64,000 nt of DNA from an uncultured Collinsella sp. (GTDB taxonomy: Bacteria > Actinomycetota > Coriobacteriia > Coriobacteriales > Coriobacteriaceae): assembly GCA_958437935.1 (NCBI GenBank), contig CAUBPS010000010.1:36506-100505 (forward strand), read 5' to 3'. The notes under the pieces are model-generated. The model made no database searches. It was not told the DNA's origin and saw only the letters and a list, made by a program, of their open reading frames with translations. Below, one piece after another: positions 42,763-50,664 of this stretch. Made by a program: the position numbers and the translations under genes. Position 1 is the first letter of the stretch. Every line of letters starts with the position of its first letter.

Positions 42763-43731
42763 CTATTTCGCGAATAGGTTCTTGAGGTTGAACTCGGCCT
42801 GTACCGTGCGGAGCATGAGGTCGGTGTCGTCCAGACCCAGATGCTGCTCGTTGGCGTCGGGCGCGAGGGTGCCGCGACGGCGTGCCCAGTTCTCGAGCGC
42901 GGCGGGGGCGGACTCGCGGGGGAGCGAGCGCACGTCGGCGTCCAGGCTGCGGCAGATCTGGCGCGAGTCGATGACGATGATCTTGCCGGCGCGGCGTGCC
43001 TCGGCGTAGCCGTCCAGGTGGATCTTGAACCAGCTGTCCTCAAAGGCGGCGTTGTGTGCCATGTACGGGTACTTCTTCATAAGCTTGAGCAGCTGCTTTT
43101 GCAGCTCTTTGTTCTCGCGGAACGGCTTTTTGCCGTCGATGTCGTCCCAGGTGATGTGGTGGATATTCGACAACGGCACATCCTCGCCGCGGTAGATGTC
43201 GGGCAGGCCGCAGTAGTGTGCCTCGGCGTCATGCGGGACGGCGTCGCTGGTGAGCTCCATGATCTCCCAGCCCACGTTGATGATATAGCCGCGCTCGGGT
43301 GCACGTCCGGTGGTCTCGATGTCGATACCGAGCACGGTGCCCTGGATGGGCTTGCGGGCGTAGGCCACGCCGAGCGCGTCGCGGTCGCCGCGGATTTCGC
43401 GCATAACGGACGCGGCGGTGCGCTTTTGCATCTTGCCGATGGCGGCGCAGGTGTCGGCATCGGACAGGCCGCGCGAGAGCGTCGCGGGCGTCACGTTGCG
43501 CAGACGCGCCTCGCCAATCTGGTCGCACAGGTCGCGGTTGCGGTCGGCCAGGTCGCGCACGGTGGCAAAGTCGAAGCCGGGGTCGCCCTCGGCGGTAAAG
43601 TACTCGGTCTCGAGCACCTTGAGGGCCTCCTCGCCCTTCTGGCGCTCGGACTCCATGGCGCCGTGGTCGCCGTAGATAAACATGGGGATAAACGGCTGGC
43701 GCTCGTATTCGAGTGCTTGCGATACGTTCAT
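42763..43731 (-). CDS. DEDDh 3'-5' exonuclease (DnaQ-like)
   Basis: ATG 43731 with AAGGAG gives 322 residues. After about 125 residues of helical N-terminal region, the exonuclease core appears: LGIDIETTG (Exo I, Asp and Glu), AHNAAFEDSWFKIH (Exo II) and EQHLGLDDTDLM (Exo III with the His and Asp of DEDDh). This is the family of the DNA polymerase III epsilon proofreader and RNase T. The long N-terminal part (RDLADRNRDLCDQIGEARLRNVTP) is unusual and not known to me. It may serve in DNA repair or RNA trimming; the substrate is not predictable. Confidence 0.87.
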   Translation of the reverse strand: MNVSQALEYERQPFIPMFIYGDHGAMESERQKGEEALKVLETEYFTAEGDPGFDFATVRDLADRNRDLCDQIGEARLRNVTPATLSRGLSDADTCAAIGKMQKRTAASVMREIRGDRDALGVAYARKPIQGTVLGIDIETTGRAPERGYIINVGWEIMELTSDAVPHDAEAHYCGLPDIYRGEDVPLSNIHHITWDDIDGKKPFRENKELQKQLLKLMKKYPYMAHNAAFEDSWFKIHLDGYAEARRAGKIIVIDSRQICRSLDADVRSLPRESAPAALENWARRRGTLAPDANEQHLGLDDTDLMLRTVQAEFNLKNLFAK

Positions 43732-43902
43732 ATGCTACTCCTTGGACGGGCCGCGTTGTGCGGCTCGAGGTTACTGAGTTATGGCGAGATGATAGTTTAC
43801 CATAGGCAACTATTGGCACCGCGCCCGGGACAACTACAATACCCTAGTTGACCGCTAGGACTTTTACAATGCTGCCGAAAGACACGAAAGGTTCCATCCG
43901 TC

Positions 43903-44991
43903 ATGGATTTACTGATTGATATTCTGCTCGACGCCGGCAAGGACACGCTGTCGCTGGTGCCGTTTTTGTTGGTGACGTATCTTGCTCTCGAGACACTTGA
44001 GCACGTTGCGGGCGACCGCGTCAACGGCGCTATCAAGCGCGCTGGCGCTGCGGGTCCCGTGGTTGGCTCGCTGCTGGGCATGGTGCCGCAGTGCGGATTT
44101 TCGGCCATGGCAGCAACGCTGTACGCCGGCCGTGTCGTGACCTTGGGCACGTTGGTGGCGGTGTTCCTTTCGACCTCCGATGAGATGCTGCCGCTGTTGC
44201 TTGCCGAGCAGGTTCCCGTGCAGACTATGGCGATGCTTTTGGCTTCGAAAGCGCTGATCGCACTGGTCACGGGTTTTATCGTGGACGCTGCCATTCGCGG
44301 CCTGCGCCGTAACGCCCGCGCGCACGCGGCGATTCGCCGTACCGTGCTGGGAACCGCGGCTAACCCGGCCCACGTGAACTGCGCGCACGACGACCACAGC
44401 GGCGGTGACATCATCGACGAGGTGGCCGAGGCAGGCGTGAGCGCCGACCACATCCACGAGCTGTGCGAGCGCGACCATTGCGGTTGTGATGAAGACGAGG
44501 ACGAGCACGAACACGGACATGGCCACGATCACGGTCATGAGGGCGAACATGAACACCATGATGGTCACGGTCACTCTCACTCCCACGAAGGGACGCCTGT
44601 CCTGTCGATCATCCGCAGTGCGATTTCGCACACCGTGCAGGTCTCGGTATTCATTTTTCTGGTGACGCTGATTCTGGTCGCCGTGCTCGAGACGTTCGGC
44701 GAGTCCGCGATCGAGCAGTTCCTGCGCGGCAACGAGACACTCGCTGTCCTGGGTTCGGCGCTTGTCGGGCTGATTCCCAATTGCTCGGCGAGCGTGGTCA
44801 TTACACAGCTGTATCTGGAAGGCGCGCTGCAACTGGCGCCGATGCTCGCCGGCACGCTCATTTCCGCCGGCGTGGGTTATCTGGTGCTGTTCCGCACCAA
44901 CCGCAGCGCCCGCGAAAATGCCGTGTTCCTGATCATGATGTACGTCATCGGCGCTGGCTGGGGCCTCATCCTCTCCGCCGTTGGCCTCTAA
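43903..44991 (+). CDS. Multi-pass metal permease with histidine-rich loop (PF11449/ArsP_2-like, putative manganese transporter)
   Basis: The 362-residue protein has two membrane halves, each with a similar G-x-x-P-x-C motif: GSLLGMVPQCGFSAMAATLYAG (about residue 58) and GSALVGLIPNCSASVVITQLYLEG. Between them lies a long acidic, histidine-rich cytoplasmic loop (CDEDEDEHEHGHGHDHGHEG..., about 200-227) that must bind metal. This matches the 10-TM putative manganese/heavy-metal exporter family. Symmetric P-x-C motifs suggest the transport path. Direction and metal are unproved. A two-way terminator follows. Confidence 0.82.
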   Translation: MDLLIDILLDAGKDTLSLVPFLLVTYLALETLEHVAGDRVNGAIKRAGAAGPVVGSLLGMVPQCGFSAMAATLYAGRVVTLGTLVAVFLSTSDEMLPLLLAEQVPVQTMAMLLASKALIALVTGFIVDAAIRGLRRNARAHAAIRRTVLGTAANPAHVNCAHDDHSGGDIIDEVAEAGVSADHIHELCERDHCGCDEDEDEHEHGHGHDHGHEGEHEHHDGHGHSHSHEGTPVLSIIRSAISHTVQVSVFIFLVTLILVAVLETFGESAIEQFLRGNETLAVLGSALVGLIPNCSASVVITQLYLEGALQLAPMLAGTLISAGVGYLVLFRTNRSARENAVFLIMMYVIGAGWGLILSAVGL

Positions 44992-44999
44992 GTAGGCCT

Positions 45000-45075
45000 A
45001 AAAAATGGGCTTCAAATAGCCATGCTCAGCGCCTGCGCAATGCGGCGACGCATGGCATTTTGAAGCCCGTTTTTT
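45000..45075. terminator. Bidirectional terminator after the metal permease
   Basis: GGGCTTCAAA (45007-45016) pairs with TTTGAAGCCC (45058-45067) with inner GCCATG/CATGGC; A-run before and TTTTTT after, so it works on both strands. Confidence 0.8.
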
Positions 45076-45113
45076 GTTGAGCCATGGATTCCGAGCGCTC
45101 ACACCGCTCAAAA

Positions 45114-45153
45114 CAAAAAGGTAGATTTTAGGCATGTCTCAAAAATCTACCTT
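45114..45153 (-). terminator. Terminator of the DUF188/DUF308 operon
   Basis: AAGGTAGATTTT (45118-45129) and AAAATCTACCTT (45142-45153) form a perfect 12-bp stem; on the minus strand it ends TTTTTGTTTT. It starts three bases after the yaiI-like stop codon. Confidence 0.82.
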
Positions 45154-45155
45154 GG

Positions 45156-45638
45156 TTAGTGCAGCAACTCGGTGAGGTTGCGTTTAAAGCGGGCGCGGTC
45201 TTCGCTGGTAAATGCTGCCGGACCGCGAGTGCGTCCGCCGGCGCGGCGTACCTTCTTTTCCTCGTGGCGAATAAACAACTGCATGTCGATGGTCGCTTTG
45301 TCGTAGACGCGCCCGCGCACACCGATGGCGGCGGCATCGCGCCCGAGCACCATGCTCGCCAAGCCAATGTCCTGCGTCACGGCCACGTCGCCCGCCTGCA
45401 GGCGTTCGACAATGGCAAAGTCGGCGCTGTCGGCGCCCACGCTCACGTCGAGCGTCGTGACCCAAAAGCCGCGTCGCGCGTGCTCGGCATCGCGCGGGTC
45501 GTCGCGGCGAATGTGTCGTTCCAGGTTTTGCGTGCTGTTGCCGGCGATAACAACGGCGACGCCCGCCCGCCGCGCGCAGTCAATCGACTCGCGCGTGACC
45601 GGGCAGGCGTCGGCATCAATAAAGAGCGTTCGCGGCAT
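45156..45638 (-). CDS. YaiI/YqxD (DUF188) family protein
   Basis: 160 residues. LFIDADACPVTRES at the start, VVIAGNSTQN, DSADFAIVERLQAGDVAVTQDIGLASMVLGRDA, and a C-terminal basic end (GGRTRGPAAFTSEDRARFKRNL) fit the DUF188 family, a PIN-like-fold group with conserved acidic residues (DADACP, DxADxxI, TQDIxLA). A nuclease-like activity is suspected for the family but not shown. Its ATG directly follows the TAG of the upstream DUF308 gene, so the two are translationally coupled. Confidence 0.9.
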   Translation of the reverse strand: MPRTLFIDADACPVTRESIDCARRAGVAVVIAGNSTQNLERHIRRDDPRDAEHARRGFWVTTLDVSVGADSADFAIVERLQAGDVAVTQDIGLASMVLGRDAAAIGVRGRVYDKATIDMQLFIRHEEKKVRRAGGRTRGPAAFTSEDRARFKRNLTELLH

Positions 45639-46241
45639 CTAGTGCACCAGTTTGCCAAATTGAATAGCGCGAACAATCAGCGTTACGCCAAACACCAGCA
45701 GCGCGGCGCCGCTAAAGATGACGAGCATCTTGGCCGACCACAGCGGATAGATAAACACGAACATGCCGGCGATGATGGAGAGCGCGCCGCTCAGGATGGC
45801 AAGGGCGCGGTTGGACGAAAGCTCGGACTCCAGAATGGACATGACACCTTCGACAATCCAGCCAAAGCCGGCCACGATAACCACCATCGTGGTGAGTGTC
45901 GCGGTCGAGAAGGCCTGGTTGCGCAGGATTATGACGCCGCCCAGGATAATGAGTAGGTTGGAGATGATGCTCGTCACGCGCCAGCCAGTGGGCAGCAGCG
46001 GCTCAAAAATGGCAGTGAACAGCCTGATGGCAGCGGTGATTACAAAGTAAAAACCCAGGACGGTCGTCAAAAAGACGAGGGACTTGGCGGGTGCAAAAAG
46101 CAGCGCGATGCCAGCAATGAGCGCCACGACGCCCGTGATGGCGTAGATCCGGCGCACGGCCTTGACGGCTTTGCCCGCCATACTTTTCTCGTCAAATCCA
46201 AACTGGCTCGATTTTTGGTCATCGTTCCTAAAGATACCCAT
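45639..46241 (-). CDS. HdeD-family (DUF308) membrane protein
   Basis: ATG 46241 with AAAGGAG. 200 residues with a hydrophilic N terminus then six membrane helices in three similar pairs (ITGVVALIAGIALLFAP, FYFVITAAIRL, IISNLLIILGGVIIL, VIVAGFGWIVEG, LSGALSIIAGMFVFIYP, LLVFGVTLIVRA), with the G-x-x-L-I-x-G and A-x-x-x-F pattern of DUF308. E. coli HdeD helps acid resistance at high density; the role here is unknown. It is the first gene of a two-gene unit with the DUF188 gene. Confidence 0.85.
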   Translation of the reverse strand: MGIFRNDDQKSSQFGFDEKSMAGKAVKAVRRIYAITGVVALIAGIALLFAPAKSLVFLTTVLGFYFVITAAIRLFTAIFEPLLPTGWRVTSIISNLLIILGGVIILRNQAFSTATLTTMVVIVAGFGWIVEGVMSILESELSSNRALAILSGALSIIAGMFVFIYPLWSAKMLVIFSGAALLVFGVTLIVRAIQFGKLVH

Positions 46242-46476
46242 AACGTCTCCTTTCCGTGCGGCGTAAGCCTTGATCGTTACAACCAGTATCGCTTAAAGGC
46301 GCTGGCGTATGGGTCGGGGAGGGCGAAACGTAACCCAAAGGCCCCGAATTGTTTCCGTTGTTCCCCACGTCGCGATTTTCTATTCAACAGGTGTAGAACA
46401 TTGCAGCCCTGTTCGTTATTGCCTACGTTTTAGGTTAGATTTTCCTAAGGACAATTGGCTTGTATTGGGGGTCCCT

Positions 46477-47148
46477 ATGAACGAAGCAGTTCCCGAGGCA
46501 CCGTCGAGTGTCGAATCGATGGCAAAGCAAGGTTGCGAAAAGCTTGGCCTGGACACGTTTGACGCGCTGGTCCGCCGCGCCCGTACGTGCCGCCGTTTTG
46601 ACGAGTCCATGCGCGTGCCGCGCGAGTTTTTGCTCGAGCTGGCGGAACTGGCGCACCTGGCTCCCTGCGGCGCCAATGCTCAGCGTCTGCGTTTTCATGT
46701 GGTGAGCGGTGCCGAGGATTGCGCGCGTGTATTTGATGAGCTTGCATGGGCCGGCGCGCTTAAGGATTGGTCGGGTCCTGCCGAGGGCGAGCGTCCGACC
46801 GGCTACATCGCGATTCTTGCCGAGCGCGCTGTTCCGGGTAAGCCCGCCGCGCCCATCACCGAGGTCGACACGGGCATTGCCGCGCAGACGATGATGCTCG
46901 CCGCTCGCAGCGCCACGCCCGAGGTGGCAGCCTGCATGTTCAAGGCCTTTACGCCCCACGCGATCGATGCTATGGGGCTCGATAACGACAAGTATGAGCT
47001 CAAGCTGATCATGGCTTTTGGCGTGCCGGCCGAGACGCAGATGATCGATGCGATCGATTCCAACCCCGACGGCTCAATTAATTACTGGCGTGACGATGCG
47101 CAGGTGCACCACGTACCCAAGCGCCCGCTCGCCGACGTGCTGGTGTAG
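46477..47148 (+). CDS. Nitroreductase-family flavoprotein
   Basis: The ATG at 46477 follows GGGGG; the open frame upstream has no signal. 223 residues with the FMN pattern: RRARTCRRFDESMRVPREFLLELAELAHLAPCGANAQRLRFHVV (Arg-x-x-R-x-F and PCGANAQ, the flavin phosphate site), EVDTGIAAQTMMLAARSATPEVAACMFKAF and KLIMAFGVPAETQ. It would reduce nitro-aromatic compounds, quinones or flavins with NAD(P)H in the cytoplasm. The natural substrate is unknown. A family A repeat follows 33 bases after the stop. Confidence 0.87.
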   Translation: MNEAVPEAPSSVESMAKQGCEKLGLDTFDALVRRARTCRRFDESMRVPREFLLELAELAHLAPCGANAQRLRFHVVSGAEDCARVFDELAWAGALKDWSGPAEGERPTGYIAILAERAVPGKPAAPITEVDTGIAAQTMMLAARSATPEVAACMFKAFTPHAIDAMGLDNDKYELKLIMAFGVPAETQMIDAIDSNPDGSINYWRDDAQVHHVPKRPLADVLV

Positions 47149-47180
47149 CTGAGCGTCACCGCGGCGTGATCAGACGGTAA

Positions 47181-47215
47181 ACCACCACAAAGGTGCCTGT
47201 CCCCTTTGTGGTGGT
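47181..47215. repeat. Family A repeat, copy 2
   Basis: ACCACCACAAAGG / loop TGCCTGTCC / CCTTTGTGGTGGT, perfect 13-bp arms. It stands just ahead of the RBS of the first phosphatase gene. Confidence 0.85.
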
Positions 47216-47230
47216 ACGAGGGGAGAGCGT

Positions 47231-47773
47231 GTGGCAGATCTGTATTTGGTGCGGCATGGGCAGACTGAGCTCAATGTGCAGAGCATTTTGCAGGGCTGGC
47301 ACGATTCGCCGCTTACGGCGCGCGGGCGCGAGCAGGCGCTGACGGCGCGTACGGCGTTTGCGGCGCGTGGCGTGGCCTTTGATCATGTGTATTCCTCGCC
47401 GTTGGGCCGGGCGCGGCATACGGCCGAGCTTATCGTTGGCGAGGGCCGTTCCATTGAGCTGGTCGATGACCTGCGTGAGTGGCATTTTGGCTCGCTGGAG
47501 GGCACATCAAATCGCGAGATGCCGCCGCAGCCCTGGGGCGATTATCCGGTGGCCTTTGGCGGCGAGTCGGAAGTGCAGCTTCAGTCGCGCATGGTCGCGG
47601 CGCTGTCCCGTATTATGGCCCGGCCGCAGCACGACTGCGTGCTGGCGGTTTCCCACGGCTCAGCCTGCCAGGAGTTTCTTGAGTATGTGACTGGCGGGGG
47701 AGAGCTACCCGACAACGGTGCCGTGCTTCATTTTGGCTATTGCGACGGGGCGTTTTCGCTCTTGGGTTGGTAA
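47231..47773 (+). CDS. Histidine phosphatase-family protein (phosphoglycerate-mutase-like), copy 1
   Basis: Start GTG 47231 with GGGGAGAG. 180 residues: LYLVRHGQTELN (RHG catalytic motif), GWHDSPLTARGREQA, VYSSPLGRARHTAEL, DLREWHFGSLEG (the acid residue) and VLAVSHGSACQEFL (second His). These are the marks of cofactor-independent-looking small phosphatases such as CobC, PhoE and GpmB. A role as alpha-ribazole phosphatase (CobC) in B12 assembly is possible but no cob genes are here. It is followed 17 bases later by a paralogue. Confidence 0.9.
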   Translation: MADLYLVRHGQTELNVQSILQGWHDSPLTARGREQALTARTAFAARGVAFDHVYSSPLGRARHTAELIVGEGRSIELVDDLREWHFGSLEGTSNREMPPQPWGDYPVAFGGESEVQLQSRMVAALSRIMARPQHDCVLAVSHGSACQEFLEYVTGGGELPDNGAVLHFGYCDGAFSLLGW

Positions 47774-47790
47774 CGAACGAAAGGACCCCT

Positions 47791-48426
47791 ATGAATAAAG
47801 ATCTGTATCTGGTCCGTCATGGACAGACGATATTCAACCTCAAACGCATTATTCAGGGCTGGAGCGACTCGCCGCTCACGCAGCTGGGTTGCGACCAGGC
47901 GGCGCGCGCCGGCATGTTTTTGCGTGCGCGCGGCATTGAGCCCGACCACGCCTACACCTCGACGCTGCATCGCACCGAGCAGACTATCGCCAACCTGTGG
48001 CCGGGCCTTGCCTACGAGCGCCTTGACGGCCTGCGCGAGTGGTTCTTTGGCGATTTTGAAGCCGAGCGCGTGATGTTGATGCCCGAGCGCCCGTGGCGCG
48101 ATTTCTATCGCCAGTTTGGCGGCGAGGGTCAGATGCAGGTGCGCGAGCGCATGGTGGCGACGTTGACCGATCTTATGCGACGCCCGGACCACGAGTGCGT
48201 CCTCGCGGTGAGCCACGGATCGGCCATCAAGGAGTTCATGGACCACGTGAAGGGTGCGGCGGCCGACGAGCGCGATCGCGTGCCGGGCAATTGCTCGGTG
48301 CTACATTTCGTGTTTGACGACGAGGCCGGTACGTTTGAGCTGATTGAGATTTTTACGCAGGAGGATTACGCGCGCGAGCTGGGGCTTGAACCGCTTGTGG
48401 CTGCCGCGGGTCCGCAGCGCGGGTAG
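47791..48426 (+). CDS. Histidine phosphatase-family protein, copy 2
   Basis: ATG 47791 with AAAGGA. 211 residues: LYLVRHGQTIFNLKRIIQGWSDSPLTQLG, YTSTLHRTEQTIANL, LREWFFGDFEAERV and VLAVSHGSAIKEFMDHV. About half the residues match the preceding gene, so this is a tandem duplication. It carries a longer C terminus (FELIEIFTQEDYARELGLEPL). Function as above: a phosphatase of a small phosphorylated metabolite. Confidence 0.9.
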   Translation: MNKDLYLVRHGQTIFNLKRIIQGWSDSPLTQLGCDQAARAGMFLRARGIEPDHAYTSTLHRTEQTIANLWPGLAYERLDGLREWFFGDFEAERVMLMPERPWRDFYRQFGGEGQMQVRERMVATLTDLMRRPDHECVLAVSHGSAIKEFMDHVKGAAADERDRVPGNCSVLHFVFDDEAGTFELIEIFTQEDYARELGLEPLVAAAGPQRG

Positions 48427-48472
48427 TTTGGGCGTGGCGGTGCGGGTCGCCGACTTACTTGCTCGATGCGAA

Positions 48473-48520
48473 AGGGGGCGGAGATGCATGCGCCGGCGTT
48501 GCATCTCCGCCCCTTTTTTT
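48473..48520 (+). terminator. Terminator of the tandem phosphatase genes
   Basis: GGGGGCGGAGATGC pairs with GCATCTCCGCCCC, followed by TTTTTTT. Strong. Confidence 0.85.
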
Positions 48521-48560
48521 GTTGAGCTGCCGAGTCTTTGTGCTGGGCGTTTAGGCTCTG

Positions 48561-49250
48561 TTAGAACCGTGAGATCTGGTGAGTGAGCAGACCCGTCGGA
48601 ATCTGCGGCGCGCCGCCGCTGACCTGCGCGGTGGGGAACAGCACGGCTACAGCAAAGTTGAACGGCTCTTTGCCAGAGTAGGCGCCGGCAGTGCGGGCCT
48701 CGCCGGCCAGAATCTGCGATGCCCCAGCCAGCGCGGCAGCGTAGGTGGGGTCGTCTGCCGGCGTCGGTTTCGGCGCCTGGTCGAGCATGGCTCGGATGGC
48801 GGCAACAGCGTCCTCGCGCTTGACTTCCCATACGCGATGCGTAATGCCGGTGGGGTCGGTGACGGCATAGAGCGACGCTCCTTCTTTAGCGGCGCCAAGG
48901 ATGATATCCATGACGGGCGAGGCTTCGTAGGCGAGCGTTACAGGGCGGGGCTGCACCTTAAGCTCGGCGATCGCGCGCGCGGCGGCGAGTGCGTCGACGC
49001 TCTCGGCGGCAGCCTCGTCGCTACCCGTCAGTACGTTAACCGGGCAAATCGCCACGACACCCGTCGCGCGACCCGGCTCGCCCGAGCATTCGTACACGTA
49101 ATACGCCGCGCCTGGATCCTTGAGCATTAGGCCGTCAGCAATGGCGCCGCGCAGGGCGTCGTTGCCGCTCAGGATACCGCCCATCGCAGGCAGCGCCTCG
49201 AGCACGCGGTCCTGAGCTGGGCGGATACAGGGAAACGGAAGTGCTTTCAT
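48561..49250 (-). CDS. Shortened, degenerate DUF1015-like protein
   Basis: The 229-residue protein begins KALPFPCIRPAQDRVLEALPAM, close to the KxFPFKGIRP start of DUF1015, and carries the middle text YYVYECSGEPGRATGVVAICPV and ASLYAVTDPTGITHRVWEVKREDAVAAIRAML. DUF1015 proteins usually have about 400 residues and a conserved ADGHHR; here that point reads PADDPTYAAALAGA, so both histidines are gone, and the protein ends about 60 residues later. In other bacteria the family lies next to serA and serC, which here are 3 kb downstream. It may be a subfunctionalised or decaying copy. Confidence 0.75.
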   Translation of the reverse strand: MKALPFPCIRPAQDRVLEALPAMGGILSGNDALRGAIADGLMLKDPGAAYYVYECSGEPGRATGVVAICPVNVLTGSDEAAAESVDALAAARAIAELKVQPRPVTLAYEASPVMDIILGAAKEGASLYAVTDPTGITHRVWEVKREDAVAAIRAMLDQAPKPTPADDPTYAAALAGASQILAGEARTAGAYSGKEPFNFAVAVLFPTAQVSGGAPQIPTGLLTHQISRF

Positions 49251-49289
49251 GGGCGGTCCTAACGCGCGAGTCGGTTTGTTCGCGGCTTA

Positions 49290-50510
49290 TTATGCCCCAA
49301 CTTGGCCGCTTGCGTCCCAGAGCGTGTTATCGGCAAGCGCGATGAGCACGTTCTGACAACGAACGATATCGGCGTGGGGCACATACTCGTTGGGCTTGTG
49401 CGCGAGCGCGAGCGATCCGGGGCCGTAGCTCATACAGTTGCGGTTGCCCGTCTTGCCGGCAATGACGGCGGTATCGGTGTAGCCGGTAAAGAAGCCGACG
49501 GTCGTGTCCGCGCCTGTCACATCGTCTGCTGCGCGCTTGAGTGCAGCTAGAAGGGGAGAGGCTGGATCGCGCTCGATGGCGGGGCGGTCGCCTGTCACGG
49601 TATAGCTTCCATGGCAGCCGGGGACCGCGGCTTCGGCAGCGACAATGGCCTGCTCTACCATGCGCGTCGCGGCGGCCGTATCAGTCGGCGGGGTCAGGCG
49701 CATATCGACCCAGACCTTAGCGTGGTCGGGCACGACATAGGGACGGTAGCCACCCTCGATCTGTCCAAACGTGATGGTCGATGGCCCCAGCTCCTCATGT
49801 AAAGGTAGCGTCGCAAACGTGCGACGAAGCGAGCACGCGACCTCGGCCATGGCGGCGACGGCATCCGCGCCCTTCCAGGGTTGGCTTGCATGCGCCGTAA
49901 CGCCTGTCATTTCGATCTCGAACCACGTGCGCCCCTTGTGCGCCACCTGGATCTGTCCGTCGGTGGGCTCGGTGTCCAGCACCCATTCACGCGAGCCGAC
50001 CCAGCCAGCATCGATCGCGGCCTCTGAGCCACGCATAAAATCTTCCTCGTCGACCGAGCAGATGAGCGAAAATCCGCGGCGGGGCAACGCGCCATCCGCC
50101 GCCACTCGCTCGAGCGTATGGATCAGTGCGGCAATAGCGCAGGCCAGGCCACCCTTCATGTCGCAGGAGCCGCGACCATAGAGTTTATCGTCGCGCACGA
50201 TCGCTCCGAGCGGCGGCGTGTCTGCCTCCCAGCCATCGCCCAGGGTGACGGTATCCATGTGACAGATGTAGACGAGTCGGGCCTCGTCGCTTACGGCCGG
50301 CACGGTAATCATAAGGTTGCGGCGCCCGGGGAGTACTTCGAGCTCCTCAATCTGCACGGCATCGAGCGCAGGACTATCAAGCTGCGCCAGCTGCTGCTCA
50401 ATGAGCCTCTTAATGAAGTGCTCGATCTCGTCCTCATATGCGCCGGGGTCCGAGCTGTCAATCTTCACAAGGTCCTGCGCAAGCCGCCAGGCAAAGTCCT
50501 CATCAACCAT
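49290..50510 (-). CDS. M20-family metallopeptidase (ArgE/DapE-like)
   Basis: The ATG at 50510 has GAGG and is favoured over 50540. 406 residues with the di-zinc set: VYICHMDTVTLG, GRGSCDMKGGLA, SLICSVDEEDFMRGS, the lid domain with TGVTAHASQPWKGADAV, and a distal NRNCMSYGPGSLALAHKPNEYV ending with the last His. This layout fits acyl-amino-acid deacylases (ArgE/DapE/CPG2) more than dipeptidases. The substrate cannot be fixed. It is divergent from the orphan-family gene 155 bases away. Confidence 0.88.
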   Translation of the reverse strand: MVDEDFAWRLAQDLVKIDSSDPGAYEDEIEHFIKRLIEQQLAQLDSPALDAVQIEELEVLPGRRNLMITVPAVSDEARLVYICHMDTVTLGDGWEADTPPLGAIVRDDKLYGRGSCDMKGGLACAIAALIHTLERVAADGALPRRGFSLICSVDEEDFMRGSEAAIDAGWVGSREWVLDTEPTDGQIQVAHKGRTWFEIEMTGVTAHASQPWKGADAVAAMAEVACSLRRTFATLPLHEELGPSTITFGQIEGGYRPYVVPDHAKVWVDMRLTPPTDTAAATRMVEQAIVAAEAAVPGCHGSYTVTGDRPAIERDPASPLLAALKRAADDVTGADTTVGFFTGYTDTAVIAGKTGNRNCMSYGPGSLALAHKPNEYVPHADIVRCQNVLIALADNTLWDASGQVGA

Positions 50511-50664
50511 ATGCAACCTCACAATCAGTCTGCTTTCCAAACCGATTGTAAGCCTCTTGAGAGATCCGCGGCGTGCGCGCAGCGGTATTTACCGTTCGCA
50601 GGCCGAGCCAGCGCGTTTGCCGTCCAGGCGGGTTTACAAACGACGCGGTGGGTACGTACCCTTC

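Noticed and set aside
47231..48426. Identification of the tandem phosphatases as CobC (B12 synthesis)
   Set aside because: The motifs fit any small histidine phosphatase, there are no cob genes beside them and no riboswitch before them.
48471..48520. GGGGGCGG text as a possible regulatory site
   Set aside because: It is one arm of an ordinary terminator with a T-run after the second arm.
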